The position numbers were made by a program, and so were the translations under genes. Positions 1-6,984 of a DNA stretch of 8,611 nucleotides are shown piece after piece. Positions within the stretch are counted from its first letter, which is position 1. Each line of letters begins with the position of its first letter. The notes beneath the pieces are model-generated. The model did not search any database. It saw nothing but the letters and a program-made list of their open reading frames with translations, and was not told the DNA's origin. The stretch lies in NCBI GenBank assembly GCA_047638695.1, contig JBLINY010000163.1:1-8611 (forward strand), in the 5' to 3' direction. Source of the DNA: JAHECQ01 sp047638695. GTDB taxonomy: Bacteria; Actinomycetota; Acidimicrobiia; Acidimicrobiales; SZUA-35.

Positions 1-40
1 GGCGACAACGCCGCTGAACACCCCCCCTACACCCGAAAAG

Positions 41-46
41 AAGGAG
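41..46 (+). promoter_or_regulatory. Shine-Dalgarno AAGGAG that decides an ATA start
   Basis: AAGGAG is a near-perfect anti-16S match and lies six bases before the ATA codon at 53-55. The next in-frame start, ATG at 80, has no comparable site at the right distance. The site therefore supports initiation at 53 despite the non-standard codon. Confidence 0.6.
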
Positions 47-52
47 CTCACA

Positions 53-208
53 ATAGGACTGCTCGACAAGGCAAGCGAGATGGCTGACAAGGCCAAAGAA
101 GCGGTCGACGAGCACGGCGACAAACTTCCTGGTGATCTTGGCGACAAGGCCAAGGATGCGCTGGACAAAGTCGACGACATCAAGGACAAGCTCCCAGGCC
201 AAGGCTGA
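53..208 (+). CDS. Small MT0933/Rv0909-like putative antitoxin, apparent ATA start
   Basis: This reads as 51 residues, beginning (M)GLLDKASEMADKAKEAVDE and ending DKLPGQG before TGA at 206-208. It is almost entirely Lys, Asp, Ala, Glu and Leu and should form an amphipathic helix, with an internal echo of ADKAKEAVDE and GDKAKDALDK. The opening GLLDKA followed by DKAKEAV matches what I recall of the MT0933-like antitoxin family (Rv0909 of M. tuberculosis, about 59 aa, paired there with the SRPBCC-type protein Rv0910). No toxin-like partner lies next to it: a terminator and a convergent gene follow. The start is unusual: ATA sits at ideal spacing behind AAGGAG and puts GLLDK at the N-terminus as in the family. 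Alternatives are ATG at 80, which would delete nine conserved-looking residues, or a start beyond the left edge, since the frame stays open back to base 2. The existence of the gene is fairly safe; an antitoxin role is only a family-level suggestion. Confidence 0.62.
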   Translation: MGLLDKASEMADKAKEAVDEHGDKLPGDLGDKAKDALDKVDDIKDKLPGQG

Positions 209-286
209 ACACCATCAGGAACTCAGCTATCAAAAACTGAGCCCTGACAAGATCTGAGCTCAGGTCAGAACGAGCTTGAATAAGCG

Positions 287-323
287 CGAGTCCCGGCAGC
301 GTGGCCGAGACTCGTTCTGTTTT
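287..323 (+). terminator. Intrinsic terminator of the small antitoxin-like gene
   Basis: CGAGTC (287-292) pairs with GACTCG (309-314), and CGGC (294-297) pairs with GCCG (304-307). They are separated by one C/A mismatch and enclose a six-base loop, and TTCTGTTTT follows. A second, competing arm exists: CAGAACGAG (266-274) is the perfect 9-base complement of CTCGTTCTG (311-319), which directly abuts TTTT. Either fold would end transcription coming from the left. Read from the other strand the hairpin is not followed by a T-run, so good termination of the convergent operon is not evident. Confidence 0.72.
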
Positions 324-373
324 GAGGCATCCGGTTTGGTCACTCTCCGAGGTTGCCCGCGCCGGGACTCCCT

Positions 374-805
374 CTACTTCACCCAGCCGCTGGCCCAGGG
401 GGCCATGTGGTAGGCGTTGTAGAAGCGGTCGAACAGCTTCCAGCTACCGTTCTCGACTCGATACTCATCGATGTAGTGACCGGCGGCCGTGCGGGCCTCG
501 CCGTCTTGGAAGATGCGGATCTCGACGGAGCAACGGCCCGTCGCCCGATCAGCGCCGTGCAACTCGATCACATGGTTCTGGATGAACGGCTTGTGGGTCT
601 TGCCTCCGATGCCACCGGTGTACATCTCCCGCAGCTGGTCACTTCCAGTGAAGGCCGAAGTCCGCATGCGGAATGTGCCATCGGAACAGAACAACGCAAC
701 GACGGCTTCCACATCGCCATCAACGACTGCGTGGCAATACTTGGCCGTCAGCTCCCGAATCTCGTCCTTGGCTTCGATGGCTGCTATGCGGTCTTCAAGG
801 CTCAT
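374..805 (-). CDS. SnoaL-like / NTF2-fold protein, possible dehydratase or isomerase
   Basis: This is a 143-aa protein of the SnoaL_4-type, nuclear transport factor 2 superfamily. That fold is a cone-shaped alpha+beta barrel holding small cyclases, dehydratases, ketosteroid isomerase-like enzymes and ring-hydroxylating dioxygenase small subunits. Visible family marks are the N-terminal helix ending in ELTAKYCHAVVDGD (Y23, H25, D31), ALFCSDGTF (D42), the IQNHVIEL strand with H78, the GHYIDEY strand with Y111, and the closing WKLFDRFYN strand. The length is normal and there is no signal peptide or membrane segment. Start ATG is at 805; only a weak GTAGGG lies upstream. It begins 16 bases after the stop of the 772-aa CoA-transferase on the same strand, so it is very probably the last gene of that operon. 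A natural guess is hydration, dehydration or isomerisation of the acyl-CoA made by its neighbours, but superfamily members are too diverse to assign a reaction. Confidence 0.88.
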   Translation of the reverse strand: MSLEDRIAAIEAKDEIRELTAKYCHAVVDGDVEAVVALFCSDGTFRMRTSAFTGSDQLREMYTGGIGGKTHKPFIQNHVIELHGADRATGRCSVEIRIFQDGEARTAAGHYIDEYRVENGSWKLFDRFYNAYHMAPWASGWVK

Positions 806-821
806 AACAAACCCTACTCAC

Positions 822-3140
822 TCACCAAAGAACTTGCCGCTCTACCAGGTCGGCGAAGGTCTCGGCCGTCATGCCTCGTTCCTCGACCAGTATCTCATAG
901 GTGTGTTCGAACCACTGAGGTGACCGTTGCAGTGGCAGACGTTCGCCGTCCCACACCATTGGCTCGTTCAGTGCGACACCGGTTACCCCGCCGGCCAGTT
1001 CGACCTCGGTCCAGGCCTCGGGCATCGACGGGTCGGGCCCAAAGAGGTCAGCGAGGTCTTCGACCGGACTCGACGGGATTCCAGCCGCCTGCAGTAGAGC
1101 GCTCACGTCCCACTTGGACCGCTCGCGTGTCCATGCCTGGAGGCACTGTTCGACCTCGTCGAGCTCGTTCCAACGATCGAGCGCCGCGAGATCAGGCACC
1201 AATCCCACCAGTGTGTGCCAATCGGCATCGTGACGACAAGCAATGGCCACCCACTGATCGTCACCTGCTGAAGGGAACGCTCCGTGGGGGGCCATCGTGG
1301 TTGAACGGTTGCCGGCACGTTCCGGAACCTGCTCGCCGTTCAGCACCGCCGTTAGCTCAGCATCGAGCAAGCGAACGGCGGTCTCGTATTGGGCCAATTC
1401 GATGTGCACGCCCTCGCCGGTGCGGCTGCGATGATGAAGGGCGGACATGATTTGGAGTGCGGCGTAGTAAGGAACGGTGAAGTCGGTGTGCAGCGTGCCG
1501 AGGCATTCCGGGAGCCGTTCGGGTCTTCCCGTGTGAGCGGCCAGACCGCACATGGCAACGATGCCACTGCCGTAGGAGCGCCATCCCTTGTTCGGCCCAT
1601 GGGTTCCCATGACCGCCATATTCACCGTGATGAGGTCGGGCTTGATCTGCTCGAGGTCAGCGGCGCCCAACCCCCACCGATCCATACGGTCAGGTGTGTA
1701 GTTAGCCGTGACCACATCCGCGGTGCTGATGAGGTCACGCACCACATCGCGTCCCTCGGCGGTATTGACGTTGATGGTGACCGCCCGCTTGTTGGGGCTT
1801 GTGTCCTGGAACACGCCGTTGGTGTCCCACGAGGCCGAGCCCTTCGGCTGCACCCCGATATAGCGGATCGTGTCGAGACCGTTCTCAGACTCAATCTTGA
1901 GAACTTCTGCCCCTAACCCAGCCAAGAGTCGAGTGGTCAGGGGACCGGCGATTGCCCAGCAAAAGTCGACGATTCGAATACCGGCCAACGGTTGACGAGG
2001 GTCGACGGTCTCATCGCCGACGGGCACAGGCCGAGCCGAAGCGAGCGCTTCGGCTCCCCCGCCACCAAGCACCGGAGCCGCTCCTCGGCGAGCTCGACCA
2101 CGATTCGATCGAAAGGGCGATCCCGGCAGAATGAACTGCTCTCCATCGGTGGTCTCCACCGTTTCGTAGAAGTCGCGGGCTAAGAGGTGGCCGTCGGCCG
2201 CGATATCCCCCAGGTCCTGCACCGGTAGCAGCAACAAACCCCGCGCCTGACCTTGTTCCAACAACTCGGCCTGGGTGAGAGCAGCAGCCATGCGGGCAGT
2301 GATTTCCGCCACCATGTGACGATTCGTGACCGCGTGCTCTGAATCGTTCCACTCGGGGCCCTCAATGCCCTGCGGCCCGAGCACTCCGCCGACCCACTCG
2401 ACATAGCGAGGCCAGTTGGGGCCGTGGATAGTAAAGGACGTCCACTTTCCGTCGGCGCTGAGCACGGTGGTGCCTTCGGTCAATTTTGGGTGACGACCCG
2501 GTGCCCGCTTGTGCCAATGCCAATAGTTGCCGTTGGCGGTCTGAATCGTGGTGAGACACGAGGCCTCCTGGGCGCTGACATCGACCCGACCGGCGTGGCC
2601 GGTGCGTCGACGAGCAATGGCAACCGACAACGCTGCGTGGGCGACAGCCAAGCCCGTCTGTTTGAAGCCCAGATCTCCGGCAGGGTGAGCCGGTGGGTCG
2701 TCGGGCCCGCCGTTCAGCACCATCTGCCCACTGGCTGCCTCGATAATCAGATCAGTGGCGATCTCGGCCCGAGCAGCACGACGGAACGCGGAATCAACCA
2801 CCGGGACCCCGGCGGCTGCCAGCTGTTCGAACAGGGCACGGGCTGGGTGGTCCGGGGCCAGAGGACCAATCGCCACATCAATCGACGAAGCGGCATCGAT
2901 CACGGGTTGCCAGCTCTTCGGATTGGCGAAGTCGACGGCCAGGCTGGTCTTGCCCGCGTTGGCGGTGAGTTGGATGAACCGGGACTCATCGCTGCGAAGC
3001 CGGTCTCCATCTCGAGCCTCGATTCGAACGACCGAAGCCCCGAGCTCGGCCAACAAGCCCCCAGCCCACGCCGTGGCCTCGTCGCCCAGGTCGACAACGA
3101 ACAGATCGTCGAGCCAGGTTGCGTCACCCGTCTCGGTCAT
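822..3140 (-). CDS. Two-domain CaiB/BaiF (family III) CoA-transferase, 772 aa
   Basis: Family III transferases move CoA between carboxylic acids through an aspartyl-acyl anhydride. Single members have about 400 residues; this protein holds two copies. The N-terminal copy (about 10-370) opens with the degenerate DLFVVDLGDEA and reaches an RRRTGHAGRVDVSAQEA stretch. At the position of the catalytic Asp it has F159 by my hand alignment (D156 is three residues earlier). The C-terminal copy (about 384-772) starts PLAGIRIVDFCWAIAGP and carries GAEVLKIESENGLDTIR, then TLHTDF with D553 at the catalytic position and RSRTGEGVHIELAQYE. A Gly/Ala/Arg-rich linker (about 345-380) joins them. The ATG overlaps the stop of the upstream 446-aa gene as ATGA, implying translational coupling, and a SnoaL-like gene follows after 16 bases. 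Proteins of this double design occur in actinobacteria (mycobacterial Rv1866 is a remembered example of similar length). The substrate is unknown; a role as an acyl-CoA racemase instead of a transferase is possible, since that family is related. Confidence 0.92.
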   Translation of the reverse strand: MTETGDATWLDDLFVVDLGDEATAWAGGLLAELGASVVRIEARDGDRLRSDESRFIQLTANAGKTSLAVDFANPKSWQPVIDAASSIDVAIGPLAPDHPARALFEQLAAAGVPVVDSAFRRAARAEIATDLIIEAASGQMVLNGGPDDPPAHPAGDLGFKQTGLAVAHAALSVAIARRRTGHAGRVDVSAQEASCLTTIQTANGNYWHWHKRAPGRHPKLTEGTTVLSADGKWTSFTIHGPNWPRYVEWVGGVLGPQGIEGPEWNDSEHAVTNRHMVAEITARMAAALTQAELLEQGQARGLLLLPVQDLGDIAADGHLLARDFYETVETTDGEQFILPGSPFRSNRGRARRGAAPVLGGGGAEALASARPVPVGDETVDPRQPLAGIRIVDFCWAIAGPLTTRLLAGLGAEVLKIESENGLDTIRYIGVQPKGSASWDTNGVFQDTSPNKRAVTINVNTAEGRDVVRDLISTADVVTANYTPDRMDRWGLGAADLEQIKPDLITVNMAVMGTHGPNKGWRSYGSGIVAMCGLAAHTGRPERLPECLGTLHTDFTVPYYAALQIMSALHHRSRTGEGVHIELAQYETAVRLLDAELTAVLNGEQVPERAGNRSTTMAPHGAFPSAGDDQWVAIACRHDADWHTLVGLVPDLAALDRWNELDEVEQCLQAWTRERSKWDVSALLQAAGIPSSPVEDLADLFGPDPSMPEAWTEVELAGGVTGVALNEPMVWDGERLPLQRSPQWFEHTYEILVEERGMTAETFADLVERQVLW
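2051..2080. repeat. Inverted repeat inside the interdomain linker of the 772-aa gene
   Basis: CGGCTCC (2051-2057) and GGAGCCG (2074-2080) are perfect complements around a 16-base loop. They fall in the DNA coding for the Gly/Ala-rich linker between the two CoA-transferase domains. A GC-rich stem in the mRNA here could slow translation between folding units, but a 7-base match in high-GC coding DNA may be chance. Confidence 0.35.
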
Positions 3141-4477
3141 TCGTCGCGGTCGAGCTCGGCCAAGACCTCATCGGTGTGTTGACCAAGCCCAGGAGCGATC
3201 GAGCGAATGGACATTGGGCTGGCAGTGAAGCGGATGGCGGCTCCCGGGTAGGTGACGCTTCGCCCGATCTCGTCGTGGTGCATCTCGGTCGGAAACCCCC
3301 GTTCGACGAAATGCGGATCGGTCATCAGCTCGTCGGGAGACCAGATGACACCCGAGGCAATCCCGCGCTGCTGGAAACCAATGAAGGCATCGTGCGCGCT
3401 CACCTTGGACGCAATGAAATGCATGGCCTCACGCCCTGATTGGAACACCTCGCCCGCCAGCGGGTCCTCCATGATCATCTGGAGCGAGATGAACTCGTAG
3501 CTGGCCCCCATCTCGAGCAGAGCACTCAGTTCAAACTCGTCCTCGAAGCCAAGATCGCGAATCCACTCGAGGAGGGCGCCGAATTCAACCGGACGGCGAG
3601 GTGGGACTCCGGTGTTCAGGTAGCGGCCATCCGCGCATTGGACCTGCGTCGGTTCGGTGGGTTGAGCAGTGGCATGACGCCCTGTCTGTCGCTGGACCGA
3701 CTGCTGCGCTGCCAGCCAGGAGTAGGTCCCGAACTCGGTGGTGACATTCGCCGACGCGTTCATGCTGACGTCAACGAACTGGCCACCCGGCCGCCCGTCT
3801 TCATGCAGCTGCTTGCGACCGAGCATTGCTGTCAGCGTTGCCATCACGGCAAAGTGAGCAGCCATCCGGATGCCCTGGTTGCCTCGACCTCGAACGGGCG
3901 GCAGATCGTGATCGTCATAACCACACGACCACATTGGTCCGCCACGCGCCAGCACCGTTAGATCGGTTACGGGACCGGTTCCTCCAACCCCTGTTCCTCC
4001 AACACCCGGGGTGCCGTCGCTGGCCCGCCCAAACGGCGTGATCGCAACGTGGATCAGGTCGGGGTGTCGCTGACTGAGGTCATCAAAATCCAGATCCAAA
4101 GCGGCTAGGCGGCCGGGCGTCTCGGCCTCGAGCAGAACGTCAGCTCTGGCGACGAGGCGCTCGACAAGCAACCGGCCCTCCTCGGTGTCGAGGTCGGCGA
4201 CCACCCCCCGTTTGCTGGTGTTCTCGGCCCACCAACTGAGGCTTCGCTCTTGGCCAGCGATGTCATCGGCGAACGGAGCGTGGGACCGCTGCTGGGCTCC
4301 CCCCGGCGGCTCGACAAGGACGACGTCAGCGCCAGCGTCGGCCAACAACCGCCCGGCGAACGCGCAGAATTCGTTGGCCAGCTCGACCACCCGCACGCCG
4401 TGAAGCGGCCCGGGTGCATCCGGCGGTATCGGGGTTGGATGGGAGACCGGCAGCGTTTGGTCGGAGAGATGCTCCAT
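3137..4477 (-). CDS. Single-domain CaiB/BaiF CoA-transferase homologue, catalytic Asp apparently absent
   Basis: This 446-aa protein has a 24-residue proline-rich leader, then the family fold from PLHGVRVVELANEFCAFAG. Motifs in order are GADVVLVEPPGG (about 49-60), SKRGVVADLDTEEGR, ADVLLEAETPG, HPDLIHVAITPFG (about 138-150), TDLTVLARGGPMW, then GNQGIRMAAHFAVMATLTAM and GGQFVDVSMNAS. At the position where active members carry Asp I read I202 (Q201 beside it) by hand alignment, so it may be non-catalytic or a structural partner. It shares VEPPxG, WAxN..KR, DLD, PxLIH, TDLT and MWxxG with the first domain of the divergent 809-aa protein, more than with either Asp-bearing domain. A short glycine-rich insert, GVGGTGVGGTG (158-168), comes from a DNA duplication. 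The gene has no clear Shine-Dalgarno before its ATG and is first in the minus-strand operon. Its TGA overlaps the ATG of the 772-aa gene. Confidence 0.9.
   Translation of the reverse strand: MEHLSDQTLPVSHPTPIPPDAPGPLHGVRVVELANEFCAFAGRLLADAGADVVLVEPPGGAQQRSHAPFADDIAGQERSLSWWAENTSKRGVVADLDTEEGRLLVERLVARADVLLEAETPGRLAALDLDFDDLSQRHPDLIHVAITPFGRASDGTPGVGGTGVGGTGPVTDLTVLARGGPMWSCGYDDHDLPPVRGRGNQGIRMAAHFAVMATLTAMLGRKQLHEDGRPGGQFVDVSMNASANVTTEFGTYSWLAAQQSVQRQTGRHATAQPTEPTQVQCADGRYLNTGVPPRRPVEFGALLEWIRDLGFEDEFELSALLEMGASYEFISLQMIMEDPLAGEVFQSGREAMHFIASKVSAHDAFIGFQQRGIASGVIWSPDELMTDPHFVERGFPTEMHHDEIGRSVTYPGAAIRFTASPMSIRSIAPGLGQHTDEVLAELDRDE
3978..4003. repeat. Short direct repeat (15-base period) coding GVGGT twice
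   Basis: GTTCCTCCAAC occurs at 3978-3988 and again at 3993-4003, a period of 15 bases. On the coding (minus) strand this gives two consecutive Gly-Val-Gly-Gly-Thr units in the 446-aa protein. They lie in a surface-type loop just before the TDLT motif, where the related 809-aa protein has a shorter connection. It looks like an in-frame slippage duplication. Confidence 0.7.
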
Positions 4478-4518
4478 TCGCCGAGTCTTACCGCAGGTGA
4501 GTGTGCTATCCCAATGCG
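4478..4518. promoter_or_regulatory. Divergent start region with possible leaderless promoters both ways
   Basis: Only 41 bases separate the ATG of the minus-strand operon (4477) from the preferred ATG of the 809-aa gene (4519). Neither has a well-placed Shine-Dalgarno. On the minus strand TAAGAC (4490-4485) ends eight bases before the ATG; on the plus strand TATCCC (4507-4512) ends seven bases before the ATG. These positions fit -10 boxes of leaderless transcripts, common in actinobacteria, though both lack the final T of TAnnnT. Promoter -35 regions would have to lie inside the opposite gene. This is inferred from spacing and weak motifs only. Confidence 0.35.
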
Positions 4519-6948
4519 ATGCTTCAGAAGTATCGCGTGCTCGATCTCACCGACCACCGAGGCCACCTCGCCAGTGCTGTTTTGGCCAGCCTCGGCGCTG
4601 AGGTCATCGTCATCGAACCACCCGCCGGGTCGTCAGCCCGACACTGTGGCCCGTTCCTAGGCGACGAGCCCAATCCCGAGCAGTCGCTCGAGTACTGGGC
4701 CCACAATCGAGGAAAGCGAAGCGTCATCCTCGACCTCGACCTCGATGAGGACCGCAACCGCCTTATCGAGCTGGCACGCGGTGCTGACATCGTGATCGAG
4801 TCGGCGGGACCGGGAGTGATGGACAGCAAGGGTCTCGGCTATGCCGTGCTGTCCGAGGCGAATCCGGCTCTCATCCATGCCTCGATCTCGGCGTTCGGTG
4901 GCGACGGACCCAAACGAGATTGGTTGGCGACCGACCTCACCATTGCGGCCTCATCCGGCCAGATGTGGCAGACCGGCGACGATGACCGTGCACCTCTGCG
5001 CATCTCACTGCCCCAGGCCTACTACCACCCGTCGATCGAGGCAGCCGGTGCCATCCTCATCGCCCTCTACGAACGCCAGAACACGTCGGGCCTGGGCCAG
5101 CACATCGATCTTTCAGCCCAGCAGAGCCTGAACCAGGCGGCCCAGTCGATGCTGCTCTCGCATCATTACGAGGCCGACACCATCGACCGCATGGCCGGCG
5201 GCCTCAAGCTCGGGCCTCTCGATGTCCAGCTGATGTGGCCATGCAAGGATGGGTTCACCTCGGTCACGTTCTTGTTCGGTGCCACGCTGGGCCCGTTCAC
5301 ACAGCAATTGATGAACTGGATCTATGAAGAAGGCATGTGCGACGAGGCCACCAGGGACAAGGACTGGATCGGCTACGTCACACTGCTTCTTGAAGGCGAT
5401 GAACCTGTGTCGGAGTACAAACGGGTGAAGCAGGTGGTCGGCGAATTCATGCTCACCAAGACAAAGGCCGAGCTCATGGAAGCAGCGATCGCCAATCGTC
5501 TTCTGATGGCGCCGGTCACGACCACTTCCGATGTTCTGGTCAGCCCGCAGCTGGCCGACCGCGGGTTTTTCGAAAACGTCGACCACGGATCGCTCGGAAC
5601 GTTCAACTACCCCGGAGCTATCGCCAAATTCAGCGCTACGCCACTGCCGAGTTTGCCCGCCGCTCCCGCACTGGGCGCTGACACAACCGCCGTGCTGTCC
5701 GAACCGGCCCGAGTGCCCTACGTTCCACTCGCTGAGACCACGCCGAACACCAACCGTCCACTGGAAGGACTGAAGATCCTCGACTTCATGTGGGTCATGG
5801 CCGGCCCGGCCGCCAGCCGGGTGCTCGCCGATTGGGGTGCCGACATCATTCGGCTCGAGTCAGCCAATCGGCTCGACACCGCCCGAACTCTGCAGCCCTT
5901 CGTCGGGAACCAGGGCGACCCGGACTATTCAGGGCTCTTCCAGAACATGAACGCAGGCAAGCGAGACCTGTCGATCGACATGTCAAAGCCCGAGGCTCGG
6001 GACGTCATCTACGACCTCCTCGATTGGTGCGATGTGGTCACCGAGTCGTACTCGCCGCGCGGCATGAAGTCACTGGGCTTCGAATTCGAAACGCTTCGTG
6101 AGCGCAAACCCGACCTCATCATGACGTCGAGCTGTTTGATGGGACAGTCCGGACCCCACACCAGCCTCGCCGGTTTCGGCACCATGGCCGCCGCCATCTC
6201 CGGTTTCTTCAACATCACGGGCTGGCCCGACCGATCGCCGTCGGGACCCTTCGGCGCTTACACCGACTACGTCTCGCCCCGCCTCCTCGTAGCGTCGATC
6301 ATGGCCGCGGTCGAGCATCGCCGCGAGACCGGCGAGGGCCAGTACATCGATCTCTCTCAGGGCGAATCATCGCTGCCCTTGCTCAGCACCGGTCTGCTGT
6401 ACGACCAGGCCAAGGGCGAGCCATACCCCCGCCAGGGCAACAGTGACGCAAACCATGTGCCTCATGGTGTCTTCCGCCTCGATGGTGACGACGAGTGGCT
6501 GGCGGTGGCGTGCACCGACGACGACCAGTGGCGGGCTCTCGCCGCCGTGATCGGCCAAAGCGACCTGGCTCACCTCGGCAATGCCGAGCGCCGAGCTCGA
6601 GAAGGCGAGTTGAACGGCCTCATCGAGTTCTGGACACAAGACCAGAAGGGCAACGCTGCTGAGGAGCAGCTGCAAACGGCCGGTGTGCCAGCCCACCAGG
6701 TGAATAACTCGATCCGCATGGTCAACGACCCTCAAGCCCAACACCGCCGCCATTTCCGCGAGGTCCCGCACGAGAAAAACGGAACCATCTTCGTCGAGGG
6801 ACCACGCTTCACGATGAGCCGCACCAATGGCGACGTCCTCCGCGGCGGCCCCAGTATCGGACAGGACACCTTCGACATCCTGATGGAAACCCTCGGCTAC
6901 GACGGCGACCGCATTGCCGAACTAGCCGTTGCCGAAATCCTCGAATAA
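4519..6948 (+). CDS. Two-domain CaiB/BaiF (family III) CoA-transferase, 809 aa
   Basis: Two family III CoA-transferase domains are fused in tandem. Domain 1 (1 to about 395) starts MLQKYRVLDLTDHRG, with GAEVIVIEPPAG, WAHNRGKRSVILDLD, PALIHASISAFGGDG, TDLTIAASSGQMW and GQHIDLSAQQS. The catalytic-Asp position is Y168, within LPQAYYHPSIEAA. Domain 2 (about 414-809) starts PLEGLKILDFMWVMAGP, with GADIIRLESANRLDTAR, PDLIMTSSCLMGQSGP and YTDYVSP, where D583 is at the catalytic position, followed by RRETGEGQYIDLSQGES. So one active domain per chain is predicted, the same pattern as the 772-aa protein. I prefer ATG 4519 because it places the family's opening beta strand at the N-terminus. GTG at 4501 (815 aa) is possible, but adds six residues and has no spaced ribosome site. 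It is the first gene of the plus-strand series, with the PLP enzyme 78 bases downstream. It is cytoplasmic, with no signal or membrane segment. Confidence 0.93.
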   Translation: MLQKYRVLDLTDHRGHLASAVLASLGAEVIVIEPPAGSSARHCGPFLGDEPNPEQSLEYWAHNRGKRSVILDLDLDEDRNRLIELARGADIVIESAGPGVMDSKGLGYAVLSEANPALIHASISAFGGDGPKRDWLATDLTIAASSGQMWQTGDDDRAPLRISLPQAYYHPSIEAAGAILIALYERQNTSGLGQHIDLSAQQSLNQAAQSMLLSHHYEADTIDRMAGGLKLGPLDVQLMWPCKDGFTSVTFLFGATLGPFTQQLMNWIYEEGMCDEATRDKDWIGYVTLLLEGDEPVSEYKRVKQVVGEFMLTKTKAELMEAAIANRLLMAPVTTTSDVLVSPQLADRGFFENVDHGSLGTFNYPGAIAKFSATPLPSLPAAPALGADTTAVLSEPARVPYVPLAETTPNTNRPLEGLKILDFMWVMAGPAASRVLADWGADIIRLESANRLDTARTLQPFVGNQGDPDYSGLFQNMNAGKRDLSIDMSKPEARDVIYDLLDWCDVVTESYSPRGMKSLGFEFETLRERKPDLIMTSSCLMGQSGPHTSLAGFGTMAAAISGFFNITGWPDRSPSGPFGAYTDYVSPRLLVASIMAAVEHRRETGEGQYIDLSQGESSLPLLSTGLLYDQAKGEPYPRQGNSDANHVPHGVFRLDGDDEWLAVACTDDDQWRALAAVIGQSDLAHLGNAERRAREGELNGLIEFWTQDQKGNAAEEQLQTAGVPAHQVNNSIRMVNDPQAQHRRHFREVPHEKNGTIFVEGPRFTMSRTNGDVLRGGPSIGQDTFDILMETLGYDGDRIAELAVAEILE

Positions 6949-6984
6949 CCCCCACCCCACTCCCTCGACCGAAATTGCGAACCT

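Noticed and set aside
254..263. Palindrome CTGAGCTCAG as an operator
   Set aside because: It lies downstream of the small gene within its 3' region and not near any promoter; a 10-base palindrome is weak evidence by itself.
357..369. CCCG-CGC-CGGG hairpin as terminator of the minus-strand operon
   Set aside because: The stem is only four bases with a three-base loop and no T-run follows on the minus strand; termination there remains unassigned.
53..805. Toxin-antitoxin pair made of the small antitoxin-like gene and the SnoaL-like gene
   Set aside because: The known partner of Rv0909 is an SRPBCC-type protein, a different fold. Here the two genes are convergent with a terminator between them, and the SnoaL-like gene belongs to the CoA-transferase operon.
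353..1450. Long plus-strand open frame (365 codons) opposite the SnoaL-like gene and the end of the 772-aa CoA-transferase
   Set aside because: Its product is Arg/Pro-rich with no family pattern, and it is fully antisense to two genes with clear homology; it is a byproduct of high GC on the other strand.
2020..2130. Suspected frameshift in the Arg/Gly/Ala-rich linker of the 772-aa protein
   Set aside because: The reading frame continues with a plausible domain ending (APVLGGGGAEALA resembles the usual APxLGxxxxEVLA), and the other frames give no better match, so the linker looks genuine.
2424..3182. Plus-strand open frame of 252 codons opposite the N-terminal domain of the 772-aa protein
   Set aside because: The composition is low in recognisable structure and no motif is seen; the minus strand carries a convincing CoA-transferase domain, so this is a shadow frame.
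4105..4566. Minus-strand open frame of 153 codons crossing the divergent start region
   Set aside because: It is out of frame with the 446-aa CoA-transferase and its product is Ser/Pro/Arg-rich without motifs; accepting it would break the clean divergent start.
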